A DNA stretch of 64,000 nt from Helicobacter cappadocius (GTDB lineage: Bacteria; Campylobacterota; Campylobacteria; Campylobacterales; Helicobacteraceae). The stretch is taken from assembly GCF_030688855.1 (NCBI RefSeq), contig NZ_JAUYZK010000006.1:1-64000 (forward strand), in the 5' to 3' direction. Positions within the stretch are counted from its first letter, which is position 1. Each line of letters starts with the position of its first letter. Of the stretch, positions 18,334-26,868 are shown in pieces. Position numbers and translations under genes: made by a program. Below the pieces are notes generated by a model, which worked only from the letters and a program-made list of their open reading frames with translations, did no database searches and was not told the DNA's origin.

Positions 18334-19113
18334 ATGAAGAAATTCAAATTAATCATCAGCTTTTTGGTTTTATTTAGCGGTTTTCAGGTGGCTTTCGCAG
18401 AAGTCTTAAAAGTTGGAGCAACACCCATTCCACACGCACAGATTTTAAACTTTATTGTTCCTGCGCTGAAAAAAGAAGGGATTGATCTTAAGGTTATTGA
18501 ATTCACTGATTATGTAACACCAAACCTTGCCTTAGCAGACAAATCTCTGGATGCAAACTTTATGCAACATGAACCCTATTTGAAAAAATTCGACCAAGAT
18601 AGAGGGCTAAATCTAATCGCCATTGCAAAAATCCATGTAGAGCCATTGGGATTTTATTCCAAAAAAATAAAATCTATTGACGAACTCAAAGATGGGGCAA
18701 CTATTGCCATTCCAAACGATCCAAGCAATGGCGGGAGAGCTCTTATTTTGCTTCATAATCACGGGCTTATCAAATTAAAAGATCCTACTAATCTTTATGC
18801 AACAGAATTTGATATCATAGAAAATCCCAAAAAAATAAAAATTCGCCCCCTTGAAGCAGCAATGCTTTCAAAATCTCTGAATGATGTTGATGGAGCCGTT
18901 ATTAATGGTAACTACGCTCTCCAAGCTGGACTTAAAACCAAAGATGCTATTTTTACAGAGGGTCCTGAATCTCCCTACGCCAATGTTCTAGTAGTAAGAA
19001 AGGGTGATGAGAATAGACCTAGCATAATCAAACTAAAAAATGCTTTACAAAGTGAAGAAGTGCGAAAATTTATTTTGGATACCTATCAGGGCGAGATTGT
19101 TCCTGCATTTTAA
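18334..19113 (+). CDS. Methionine-binding protein MetQ-like, second copy
   Basis: A 259-residue tandem paralogue of the preceding MetQ. The mature parts are very similar (LKVGATPIPHAQIL, EFTDYVTPNLALADKSLDANFMQHEPYL). The signal peptide ends near VAFA at residue 22 and again lacks a lipobox Cys. Differences in the ligand pocket region suggest a related but distinct ligand, such as a methionine derivative. AAGGAAA precedes the ATG. Its stop overlaps the next start as TAATG. Confidence 0.88.
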   Translation: MKKFKLIISFLVLFSGFQVAFAEVLKVGATPIPHAQILNFIVPALKKEGIDLKVIEFTDYVTPNLALADKSLDANFMQHEPYLKKFDQDRGLNLIAIAKIHVEPLGFYSKKIKSIDELKDGATIAIPNDPSNGGRALILLHNHGLIKLKDPTNLYATEFDIIENPKKIKIRPLEAAMLSKSLNDVDGAVINGNYALQAGLKTKDAIFTEGPESPYANVLVVRKGDENRPSIIKLKNALQSEEVRKFILDTYQGEIVPAF

Positions 19114-20255
19114 TGAATATCAAATTTTTAGATCTCGCCAAAGAATATCAGGACTTGAAAACTGAGCTAGACTCAGCGATATTTAAAACCCTCAAAAACA
19201 GTTCTTTTGTTGGTGGAAAAAATGTAGAGGACTTTGAAGTTAATTTTGCTAATTTTTTAGGTGCGAGGGGTTGTGTAGGAGTCGGCAATGGTACAGATGC
19301 ACTAGAAATTGCACTCAGGGCTTTGAATTTACCAAAAGATAGTGAAATTATCTTACCTGCAAACTCATTTATAGCATCTATAGAAGCTGTTCTCAACAGT
19401 GGATATAAAGCTGTATTAGTTGATTGTGCGGATGATTTTTTAATCGACACTGATTGCATAAAAAATGCACTGACCTCAAAAACTACTGCTATATTGCCAG
19501 TACATCTTTATGGAAGAGCATGTAATATGCAAAAAATATTAGACATTGCACATGAAAATCATCTCAAAATCATTGAAGATTGTGCTCAAGCACACGGAGC
19601 AAAAAGCATTATAAATGAAAAGCTCCGAAACGTTGGTCATATAGGTGATATAGGATGCTTTAGTTTTTACCCGGGTAAAAATTTAGGAGCATACGGTGAT
19701 GCTGGAGCTATCAGTAGCAATGATATAGAATTGCTTGAAAAATGCAGAAGCATAGCCAATCACGGCGTCAATACAAAAGATAGATACAATCATAGGTTGC
19801 TTGGTCGGAATTCTCGTCTTGATGGGATTCAAGCTGCCATACTTGATGTCAAACTCAAATATTTATCTACTTCAAATCAACATCGCAGATATATTGCTCA
19901 TCTTTATACCCAAAAACTCTCTGAAATTCCATACATCATAACTCCACCATCGCCATTATATGAAGATCATTGTGTATGGCATTTATATACCATTATGATT
20001 CCTAGCACTTCTGAAAAAAGAAATCAACTCCAAGAATACTTACAAAACAATGGCATATCCACAGGCATCCACTATCCAAAATCATTAAGTCAAATCAAAG
20101 CAATTTATGAAAATCCTAACTGTATTTTACACCCATCTCCTAAAGCCGAACAATATGCACAAAGCACTCTAAGTCTTCCTATAGGAAACCATATCGAGGA
20201 AAAAGAGGTAGATTATATTTGTAAGGTGATTGAAAGGTTCTGCGAGACTAATTAA
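19113..20255 (+). CDS. DegT/DnrJ/EryC1 family sugar-nucleotide aminotransferase
   Basis: A 380-residue PLP-dependent aminotransferase. The PLP Lys is expected at residue 189 in SFYPGKNLGAYGDAGAI. The VGNGTDALEIALRAL segment binds the cofactor phosphate, and EDCAQAHGA carries the Asp that contacts the ring nitrogen. Such enzymes aminate keto-sugar nucleotides for surface glycans. It resembles the 3-amino sugar (FdtB/QdtB-like) group more than PseC, which is present separately at 42118. It is coupled to metQ by a TAATG overlap, an unusual partner. Confidence 0.85.
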   Translation: MNIKFLDLAKEYQDLKTELDSAIFKTLKNSSFVGGKNVEDFEVNFANFLGARGCVGVGNGTDALEIALRALNLPKDSEIILPANSFIASIEAVLNSGYKAVLVDCADDFLIDTDCIKNALTSKTTAILPVHLYGRACNMQKILDIAHENHLKIIEDCAQAHGAKSIINEKLRNVGHIGDIGCFSFYPGKNLGAYGDAGAISSNDIELLEKCRSIANHGVNTKDRYNHRLLGRNSRLDGIQAAILDVKLKYLSTSNQHRRYIAHLYTQKLSEIPYIITPPSPLYEDHCVWHLYTIMIPSTSEKRNQLQEYLQNNGISTGIHYPKSLSQIKAIYENPNCILHPSPKAEQYAQSTLSLPIGNHIEEKEVDYICKVIERFCETN

Positions 20256-20274
20256 ATCCCCGCAGAATGAATGA

Positions 20275-20772
20275 TTATTTAAAATCTTTGAGCAATAAAT
20301 CCTGTGTATTCATTACACCAATGCCATGATCTAAAAGTTTTCTAGCAATATCTTGAGCTTCTTTTAAAGAGTGCATTTTTGCTGTGCCGCACTGATAGAT
20401 GTTGAGCTCTGGAATATCCTTTTCATCTTTTACCCTCAAAACATCTCTCATACTTGCCTCCCAAGCATCTCTAACATCATAAGAATCAGGTTCTCCAATA
20501 AGGCTCATATAAAATCCTGTGCGACATCCCATTGGTGAAATATCAATAATTTCTACTTTGGAATTATTCAAATGTTCCCTCATAAATCCTGCAAACAAAT
20601 GCTCAAGTGTATGGATTCCTTTTTCACTCAAGATATCTTGATTTGGCTTACAAAAACGCAGATCAAAAACTGATATTTTATCCCCCTTTGGGGTTTGCAT
20701 ACTCTTTGCAAGTCTAACTGCAGGAGCTGGCATAATGGTATGATCAACCTTGAAACTATCTAATAAAGGCAT
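20275..20772 (-). CDS. luxS: S-ribosylhomocysteine lyase (autoinducer-2 synthase)
   Basis: A 165-residue metalloenzyme that makes homocysteine and the AI-2 precursor DPD. The metal ligands are His54 and His58 in HTLEH and Cys128 in YQCGTAKMH, and the catalytic Cys83 lies in MGCRTGFY. The reading frame extends 13 codons upstream, but AAGGAG lies five bases before the ATG at 20772 and the family begins MPLLDSF-like, so this start is used. It is convergent with the aminotransferase. Confidence 0.93.
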   Translation of the reverse strand: MPLLDSFKVDHTIMPAPAVRLAKSMQTPKGDKISVFDLRFCKPNQDILSEKGIHTLEHLFAGFMREHLNNSKVEIIDISPMGCRTGFYMSLIGEPDSYDVRDAWEASMRDVLRVKDEKDIPELNIYQCGTAKMHSLKEAQDIARKLLDHGIGVMNTQDLLLKDFK

Positions 20773-20828
20773 AAAAACTCCTTTGAAATAATAAAATAAT
20801 ATCACTCTCAATTATATCAAAATTGAGA

Positions 20829-20834
20829 TATAAT
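20829..20834 (+). promoter_or_regulatory. -10 box (TATAAT) before the lipoprotein genes
   Basis: A perfect TATAAT lies 32 bases before the ATG of the lipoprotein gene at 20867, in the divergent gap with luxS. No clear -35 box is seen, as is common in Helicobacter sigma-70 promoters. Confidence 0.5.
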
Positions 20835-20866
20835 TGAACCCTACTAAGTAAGACAAGGAGAAACTT

Positions 20867-21385
20867 ATGAAACATTATTTTTTTAGCATATTAGCACTAT
20901 TTTTTGCGTTCGGTTGTGCTCAGATACAAAGTCCTCAAATCACTCAAACAGAACCAAAATGTCCCGCTCCACTTGCAAAAATCCATATTGAATCTATCAA
21001 AGCTGGGCAAAATGATCTCAATATAGCTCCTGATCAAATAAAAAAACTACTTGATGAAAATCTAAAAGATAATTGCTTTGTATTAGAAGATAGCGATGAT
21101 GGATATATTGGAAATATTTCCTATAGCACATCGTTAAAAAGCTCTTCTGAAGAAAAAATTGCTAGTTCAAAACAACAATCTCAAGCAACTTCAGAGGTCA
21201 AAATCTCACTTAAAAAAGGTGGGATCACTAGAACTTTTTCAGGAAAAAGCAATATTGAGCTTAGTGGAAAAAAGATTCTAAGTATTGGTTCTAATGCAAA
21301 CATAACTCCAGAAATCAAAAATGAATCTATTTCTAAGGCACTAAAAGCAGCTTATGAAAGTGCCATTAAGAGTTTTGAACAGTAA
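20867..21385 (+). CDS. Putative lipoprotein of unknown function
   Basis: A 172-residue exported lipoprotein. The N-terminus carries a hydrophobic core and lipobox FAFGC, giving an acylated Cys at residue 17. The mature part is rich in Ser and Lys with a predicted mixed alpha/beta fold, and contains two further Cys residues (PKCPAP and DNCFVLED) that could form a disulfide. I do not recognise a family. A second, much smaller lipoprotein gene follows after 20 bases, so the two probably work together or share export. Confidence 0.75.
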   Translation: MKHYFFSILALFFAFGCAQIQSPQITQTEPKCPAPLAKIHIESIKAGQNDLNIAPDQIKKLLDENLKDNCFVLEDSDDGYIGNISYSTSLKSSSEEKIASSKQQSQATSEVKISLKKGGITRTFSGKSNIELSGKKILSIGSNANITPEIKNESISKALKAAYESAIKSFEQ

Positions 21386-21405
21386 TTAAAAAATAAGGAC
21401 AAAAG

Positions 21406-21579
21406 ATGAAGCCTTTCAAGATCTATTTTTTAGTAGCTATCTGCACAATCCTTGTATTTATAGGATGTGCAGCTAAAAAACCAAAACCTCAAACAACCTA
21501 CACAACAATAAAATGCGAGACTATCTGCAAAAATAATCATTGCAATCAAAAATGCATAGGAGTTGAAGAAGTCAAATAA
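21406..21579 (+). CDS. Small Cys-rich lipoprotein (57 residues)
   Basis: An ATG at 21406 after an AAGGAC ribosome site opens a 57-codon frame. It encodes a signal peptide with lipobox FIGC (Cys21), a short Lys/Pro linker, and then four Cys in a C-x3-C-x4-C-x3-C pattern (Cys37, 41, 46, 50). The signal peptide, spacing to the upstream lipoprotein gene and the terminator just downstream support a real gene. The Cys pattern suggests a metal site or two disulfides. No family is recognised. Confidence 0.65.
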   Translation: MKPFKIYFLVAICTILVFIGCAAKKPKPQTTYTTIKCETICKNNHCNQKCIGVEEVK

Positions 21580-21643
21580 TTAAATAGATTTTTCTCTTTA
21601 ATTTAAAAATTACTTATTTTTCAAATCTTTTCAAAAAATAAAA

Positions 21644-21675
21644 CCGCTTTTTAAAGCCCAAAAAGCGGGTTTTTC
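21644..21675 (+). terminator. Intrinsic terminator after the lipoprotein pair
   Basis: CCGCTTTTT at 21644-21652 pairs with AAAAAGCGG at 21660-21668 around a 7-base loop, and is followed by a T run. It ends the transcript of the two lipoprotein genes. Confidence 0.7.
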
Positions 21676-21788
21676 AATATTTATTCCAAAAAATTATCCT
21701 AAAAAATCACAGAATTTTCTTCTCATTTACTTTTCTATTCTCATTTTTGATACAATTATGATACAAATTTAAATTACAAGGAGTTTTT

Positions 21789-22292
21789 ATGTTATCAAAA
21801 GAAGTTATTAAATTGTTGAATTCTCAAGTTCAGAAAGAAATGTTTTCTTCAAATCTTTATCTCAGTATGAGTTCTTGGTGTTATGAAAATAGTTTTGATG
21901 GTGCAGGGTTATTTCTCTCAGATCATGCAGAAGAAGAAAGAGATCATGCAAAAAGAATCATTACTTATTTAAATGAAACTGATTCACATGTAGAGTTGGC
22001 AAAAATAGATGCCCCTGAAAACAAATTCAAAAGTTTAGTTGAAGTGTTTGAGAAAACTTATAAACACGAAAAAGAGATTACTCTTTCTATTAATGAACTT
22101 GTAGATCATATGCTCAAAAACAAAGACTATCCAACTTTTAATTTTTTACAATGGTATGTCAATGAGCAACATGAAGAGGAGGCTCTTTTTAGAGGTATCG
22201 TAGATAAACTAAAACTTATCGGCGACAATGGAAATGGTCTTTATCTTGCAGATCAATACATCAAAAATATTGCTCTTTCAAGAAAAAAATAA
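21789..22292 (+). CDS. ftn: Non-haem ferritin
   Basis: A 167-residue four-helix ferritin that stores iron as a 24-mer. Ferroxidase-site residues are visible: Glu17 in QKEMFS, the AEEERDHA block with Glu50 and His53, and the QWYVNEQHEEE helix with its Glu/Gln pair near 127-131. AAGGAG precedes the ATG. A TATGAT box at 21757-21762 is a plausible -10. It is monocistronic, with hairpins on both sides. Confidence 0.94.
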   Translation: MLSKEVIKLLNSQVQKEMFSSNLYLSMSSWCYENSFDGAGLFLSDHAEEERDHAKRIITYLNETDSHVELAKIDAPENKFKSLVEVFEKTYKHEKEITLSINELVDHMLKNKDYPTFNFLQWYVNEQHEEEALFRGIVDKLKLIGDNGNGLYLADQYIKNIALSRKK

Positions 22293-22299
22293 CCCTTTT

Positions 22300-22318
22300 G
22301 AGATGGCTAAGCCATCTC
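22300..22318 (+). terminator. Hairpin after ftn
   Basis: GAGATGGC and GCCATCTC form a perfect 8-bp stem with a TAA loop, eight bases after the ftn stop. The downstream T run is short and broken (GCTTTCT), so it is a moderate terminator. Confidence 0.55.
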
Positions 22319-22347
22319 GCTTTCTGAAAAAATTCTCTACCTTATTT

Positions 22348-22830
22348 TCAAAGAAATAGACGACGGAAGAATGTATGCATTTTGTGAAAAGCATTTGCAA
22401 AATCAAAACTTACTTTTACCTCTACAGATTTTCCTTGTAGTGCCGTTCTTTTTGCCTCATCAAGAAGATAATCTCCTTTTATAAAATATTCATAGTAATG
22501 GTCATTATCAGAACCGTTTAAAAGCTTCAATCCATGCCCCAAATCAATATCTTTATTTAAAAAATCCTCTCCAAAAATATTAGGAGACATCAAATAGTTG
22601 TAGTTAGATTTTTTGATACCAACTGATAAATGGGCGTTGAAAATATCTTTTTGATGAGATAAAAGAATGCTCACGGCACTTTTATCTGTTTTTATAGGCT
22701 TAATACAACCTTTTGCTTGGTCATTAGAGAGAGTGCAATAGAGATTATTTTCATTTGTTTGGCTACCAAAACCATCTTCTACAGAAATAAAAAATGTCAC
22801 TAGCAATAAAATAAATATTTTATTATTCAT
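22348..22830 (-). CDS. Hypothetical exported protein
   Basis: A 160-residue protein with an N-terminal hydrophobic signal (FILLLVTFFISV), so it is probably secreted or periplasmic. The mature part has two Cys (YCTL, KGCIK), which could pair, and several Tyr/Asp-rich strands. The ATG at 22830 is preferred to an in-frame GTG at 22842, because GGAG lies six bases before it. No family is recognised. It is downstream of the GIY-YIG gene in the same orientation, separated by about 40 bases. Confidence 0.6.
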   Translation of the reverse strand: MNNKIFILLLVTFFISVEDGFGSQTNENNLYCTLSNDQAKGCIKPIKTDKSAVSILLSHQKDIFNAHLSVGIKKSNYNYLMSPNIFGEDFLNKDIDLGHGLKLLNGSDNDHYYEYFIKGDYLLDEAKRTALQGKSVEVKVSFDFANAFHKMHTFFRRLFL

Positions 22831-22870
22831 AGCATTCTCCACTTATTTTAACGATTATATTACATTATCA

Positions 22871-23605
22871 TCAATATAGATATCTTATAGGATTGGCACT
22901 TCCTTTGAGTTTGTCTGGAAGTTTTTTATCCAAATACAACTCACAAATCTCTTTTTCTTCAACTCTATTGCCTTCAAAACAATATCGATTATATTGATCT
23001 TTTGAATAAAAATACCATCCCCTACTATTAACCTTAAATATAGCCCGAATAATCCCTTTATATTCTGCGACAACATAATCTGCCTCATTTGCCTTATCAG
23101 GATTTAACACCCAACTTTTTCTTGTGGCTTCATAAATATCAGTATATCTATGATAGGTCTTATTAATATTAATACAGAGTAATTTATGGGGCTTATTGTG
23201 TATATCTAATAATTTGCAATTGTAGATTTGTTCTATTTCTCCAACACTTTTAATGCCCTTGTCCCATTGATGATGCCCTGCTATTATGTTTGTGATATTG
23301 GCGACAGATTTAAAATCCCTGAAAGTCAAAAAATCAATAAAGCTTGACTCCACAATAAAAGCCTCTTTTTCGCTTAGTCCATGTCGCAAAATATAATATT
23401 TTACCTTTTGCCCTTTAGCAATAATCTCTCTAATAATGTCAAGCTTATCATTTGTTTCCAAATCCAAAAGAGACGCTTTTGCATGTTCAAAAACTCGATT
23501 TTTTTGTCCCTTTCCAACATAAAAAATCTTGTTATCCAAAGGATTTATTAAAAGATACACATAAAAACCTATGCTTTCTTGAGTTTTTTGAGAAAAAACC
23601 TCCAA
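22871..23605 (-). CDS. GIY-YIG nuclease-like protein with a second C-terminal domain
   Basis: A 244-residue protein. Residues 13-100 match a GIY-YIG endonuclease core of the LEM-3-like kind: FYVYLL replaces GIY, FYVGKG at 28-33 replaces YIG, Arg37 and Glu86 are in the expected catalytic places. The C-terminal half (about 140-244) holds a strand-rich segment with Trp165, ADYVVAEYKGII, Trp197 and a FEGNRV motif, which resembles a PUA/EVE-like base-binding fold by eye only. The start is TTG at 23605, six bases after AAAGGAG. It may act on DNA in repair or defence, but the target is unknown. Confidence 0.7.
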   Translation of the reverse strand: MEVFSQKTQESIGFYVYLLINPLDNKIFYVGKGQKNRVFEHAKASLLDLETNDKLDIIREIIAKGQKVKYYILRHGLSEKEAFIVESSFIDFLTFRDFKSVANITNIIAGHHQWDKGIKSVGEIEQIYNCKLLDIHNKPHKLLCININKTYHRYTDIYEATRKSWVLNPDKANEADYVVAEYKGIIRAIFKVNSRGWYFYSKDQYNRYCFEGNRVEEKEICELYLDKKLPDKLKGSANPIRYLY

Positions 23606-23629
23606 CTTGAACTCCTTTCAAAGTTACTT

Positions 23630-24515
23630 TCAATCAAAAAGAATATCTAGTGCGAGATAAAATGTTCCTGAGGAGAGCTTTTTTTTGCTTTTGTATGGAT
23701 TCTCTCATATCTTGTTGAAGTGGCTTGTTTTACAGATTCTAATTGATAAGCTCCATTAAAATACCTATAAAACAACAACTATAACCCAAATCAATACGTA
23801 CTCTTCTTAGGATTGTTTGAGAGATTCCTAAGTTCATATATACACCTGAATTGCTCGTATTTGTGCTATCTTTTTCTTTGATTTTTTTAAAGATTTCTCC
23901 GAAATTATAATCATATCCTATACCTAAAAATACCCCGAAAGGAGATCACCCCTTGGTAAAATCAAAAAGATAATCCACTCCAGCAGAAACGGTATAATGG
24001 GAATTATCGCTAGAGTCTTGGAATAGAACGTATTGATTTGGAGTGATTTTTAAATTTTCCATCTGAAACATAGAAATAAATCTTAATCCATTTCTTGGAG
24101 TGAAAAAATAGTTATAGCCAAATCTTCCTCCATAACTCATTGATGATTCGCTAGTAAAAATTTTTCTGATAAGGTTGTAGTACTAGTTGAACTCCCACCA
24201 CTAGTAATGTAACTCCTCCTGTCGATGAACAAACGGTTTCTCCAGTAGGTTTTTTTGTGCAAGTGAGTGTGCTTACACTTCTAGGTGTTGTATTTATTTC
24301 TTCCTTAAATCGATCTACCGACAAATCTTCATCAAAAAAGGCAACCCCAAACATACCCCCTATAAAAACCCACTTTTATCCCTAGCAATACTTCCATTGC
24401 CTATTGTTTCATCTGCAGACTTACCGGAGTTTAGCATACCAACAAAATCTTCAGTATTTTCTGTTGCTGATAAAAGTAATACGATAGATAAAATAATTAC
24501 TATCTTTTTAAGCAT
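23630..24515 (-). pseudogene. Decayed Helicobacter-type outer membrane protein
   Basis: Minus-strand remnants read from an ATG at 24515 (signal peptide MLKKIVIILSIV) through blocks typical of Helicobacter outer membrane proteins: GGMFGVAFFDED, SYGGRFGYNYFF, SAGVDYLFDF, GVFLGIGYDYNFG, RRVRIDLGY, and a C-terminal FYLALDILFD near 23640. They lie in different frames. Breaks are needed near 24366 (a five-T tract lacking one base), near 24195, near 23760 and at an eight-base A tract (23679-23686 on plus). An in-frame TGA falls near 23947. With at least four lesions it cannot make a whole protein. Confidence 0.8.
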
Positions 24516-24661
24516 AAAAACATCTGATATATTATTTTTTAATACAAAATTATATTAAAAATACAATTAATATTTTCTTATTTTGTTTAATTATTTTTAT
24601 ATGGATTTATCATAAAATAATGGTTAATATATGTCTAAAAGATAATTCAAAAAGGAGATTG

Positions 24662-24913
24662 ATGAAAAGAGTTCTGTTGTTTCTGTTTATATGTTCGATT
24701 TTATCAGCAAATAGTTCCATGCCAATGCCCATTCAAGGAAAATTTCCCAAACATCTTGATGAATGTATAGATGGATATTTATATCGCGTATTTATTGATG
24801 ATAAAGGGCAAATTATTCCAAGTTCCATTCATCAGGTCTTAGAGAAAAGCTCTTTGCACGAAAAAATTCTTCCAAAAACTTGCAAGATAGAAACACAAAA
24901 ACCTGTTAAATAG
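24662..24913 (+). CDS. Small exported protein of unknown function
   Basis: An 83-residue protein with a signal peptide (LLFLFICSILSA) and a short mature domain containing two Cys (LDECID and PKTCKI). It is likely periplasmic with one disulfide. A longer frame starts at 24620, but AAGGAG lies four bases before the ATG at 24662 and this start puts the signal peptide at the N-terminus. Its end overlaps the convergent MATE gene by 8 bases. No family is recognised. Confidence 0.6.
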   Translation: MKRVLLFLFICSILSANSSMPMPIQGKFPKHLDECIDGYLYRVFIDDKGQIIPSSIHQVLEKSSLHEKILPKTCKIETQKPVK

Positions 24914-26240
24914 TCTTACCTGGACGTTTCCAGGTTCCTTTAGAAAAAACTACCCAAAAGATAATAGCTCTAATATAGGTTTCAATAAATATCATCACAA
25001 AAATCCATTTCACGCCAAAACCTAAGTACAGCAACACCCACATAGGAAGGATTCTAAATACCCAAATACTTACTGCATTTATACAAAGCGAGATCTTAGT
25101 AATCCCAGCACCTCTAAGTGCCCCATCAAGCACAAAAACCCATATTAAAGGTATCTGAGAAAGTCCTACTGCCAAAAGATACATTTTTGATACATGTATT
25201 ACTTCCTCTCCTGTGGCAAAAATAGATGAAAAAAATCCTGCGAAAATAGCCATCACCAATCCCAAAATGCCCATAATAAAAGAAGAAATTTTTAAAATCG
25301 TTTTAACAAAATCACTTGCAATATCCACCCGATTTGCACCTAGGCTCTGTCCAACTAATGCCATTGCTGCTACCATAAACCCAAATCCAGGCATAAATGA
25401 AAATGCTTCGATCCTTGTGCCGATCTGTGAACCTGCCAAAACATTATCTCCATACTCTGATAAAAATTTCGTTGTAAGCACCAAAGAAAATAGGGTTAAA
25501 AGTCTCTCGAGTCCTGCTGGAATACCAATCCTTAAAGCGTTTCTAAAAAATTTAAAACAGAATTTAAAACAGAAACTTAAATAAGCTTTTTTCCGAAACA
25601 TTAATCCAAATAAAATAGCTAATTCCAGATAGGCGATGATAACATTAGAGTAAGCTGCTCCTACAATTTCCAATCTAGGAAAACCAAATTTTCCAAAAAT
25701 AAGAACATAGTTTAATAAAATACAAAATGATGTTGTAAAAACTCTCATCAAAAAAGGTGTGATCGTATCCCCAATAGCTGCAAGTGCTGAAATCATGATA
25801 TTTTTCAAAAACATTGCAGGTAAAGAATAGATAACAATTTTTAGATAAATCTCTCCTAATCTTCTAGCCTCTACTCCCATGCTAATCCAATCCAAAAACT
25901 TTGGATACCCCCAAATAGCAATCCCAACCATAGGGATACAAACAAAAAATGAACCTATCAACAAAGTAGAAAACACTAAATTAGAATTCTTTTTGTCCTT
26001 TGCCCCAAAAAATCTTGATATTTGTGCATTTGTTCCGATGTAAAAAATCGCGTTGATAGTGTAAAACAGCATAAAAAAATTCAGGCCTACCCCCACTGCA
26101 ACGATATGTTCGCTCGAGAGTTTGCCCATAAAAAACATCGAAATGGCGATGACAAAAATATCCAAAAAAGAATTTGCCCCTGAAGGAAGGGCAATATTCA
26201 TAATTTTTTTTAGTTTTTGCTTGAAAGTATAGTGAATCAT
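24906..26240 (-). CDS. MATE-family efflux protein
   Basis: A 444-residue inner membrane protein with about 12 spans arranged as two similar halves, as in MATE exporters that expel cationic drugs or metabolites with Na+ or H+. Features include an N-terminal ALPSGANSF segment and a matched GIPAGLERLL in the second half, and FGAKDKKN and SLGANRVDIA loops. The ATG at 26240 overlaps the upstream methyltransferase stop as ATGA, so it is preferred to 26261. It closes the polysaccharide cluster, so a role in glycan precursor export is conceivable but unproven. Confidence 0.85.
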   Translation of the reverse strand: MIHYTFKQKLKKIMNIALPSGANSFLDIFVIAISMFFMGKLSSEHIVAVGVGLNFFMLFYTINAIFYIGTNAQISRFFGAKDKKNSNLVFSTLLIGSFFVCIPMVGIAIWGYPKFLDWISMGVEARRLGEIYLKIVIYSLPAMFLKNIMISALAAIGDTITPFLMRVFTTSFCILLNYVLIFGKFGFPRLEIVGAAYSNVIIAYLELAILFGLMFRKKAYLSFCFKFCFKFFRNALRIGIPAGLERLLTLFSLVLTTKFLSEYGDNVLAGSQIGTRIEAFSFMPGFGFMVAAMALVGQSLGANRVDIASDFVKTILKISSFIMGILGLVMAIFAGFFSSIFATGEEVIHVSKMYLLAVGLSQIPLIWVFVLDGALRGAGITKISLCINAVSIWVFRILPMWVLLYLGFGVKWIFVMIFIETYIRAIIFWVVFSKGTWKRPGKTI

Positions 26241-26788
26241 TTTGATTTCTTTCTGGCACAAAATTGCAGTGCTTTAGTCTTCTCTCCCAAACGTTTTATG
26301 TATATTTCGTCATGAAATAAAATTTCAAAATCATTAAATATTTCTTCAAGCTCACCCTTATATAAAATTTTTTGTTCAGAAATATCAATAGGATAATCCT
26401 TATCTGCAACAAAAGTTTCCATCAAAAATACACCTCCTCTTTTCAAGCCTCTCTTGATACCATCAAAAAGTCTTCGATCTAAAAAATAAAAATCTAAAAT
26501 CACATCATAGCTATCAGGAGTAATTTTATATTCATCTAAGTCAAGGCATACAGGAATGATTCCTTGTATATTCTGAAGTTTTTTAATAGCTACAGATGAA
26601 ATATCCACGCATTCGCAAATAAAACCTCTACTTGCTAGGAATCTTGAATTTCTACCATTTCCACAAGCAATATCCAAAACCCTCCCTAATGGCAAAATAT
26701 CCACAAATTTTATCAAAAGATCACTCTGTAAGATTGGCATAACATCATCAGTATGCCTTTTGTTCCACTTAAGTGCATCTTCTTTCAT
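26237..26788 (-). CDS. Class I SAM-dependent methyltransferase (TehB-like)
   Basis: A 183-residue Rossmann methyltransferase. SAM-binding motif I is VLDIACGNGRNSRFLASRG near residue 37. An acidic residue ends strand 2 (CVDIS), and DVILDFYFLDRR supplies motif IV. It resembles the small TehB/UbiE-type enzymes. The substrate is unknown. It may methylate a sugar or a small molecule, given the glycan genes upstream, but a gap of 80 bases separates it from them. Confidence 0.75.
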   Translation of the reverse strand: MKEDALKWNKRHTDDVMPILQSDLLIKFVDILPLGRVLDIACGNGRNSRFLASRGFICECVDISSVAIKKLQNIQGIIPVCLDLDEYKITPDSYDVILDFYFLDRRLFDGIKRGLKRGGVFLMETFVADKDYPIDISEQKILYKGELEEIFNDFEILFHDEIYIKRLGEKTKALQFCARKKSK

Positions 26789-26868
26789 TTTTTGCCTTAG
26801 ATATTTTAAAAATCATATCGCTAATTAAATTTATACTACCTTAGAAATTTTGACCAATCAGACAATAT

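Noticed and set aside
20238-20267. Hairpin TTCTGCG/CGCAGAA between the aminotransferase and luxS
   Set aside because: Seven-base stem, 16-base loop and no T run make it a weak terminator candidate.
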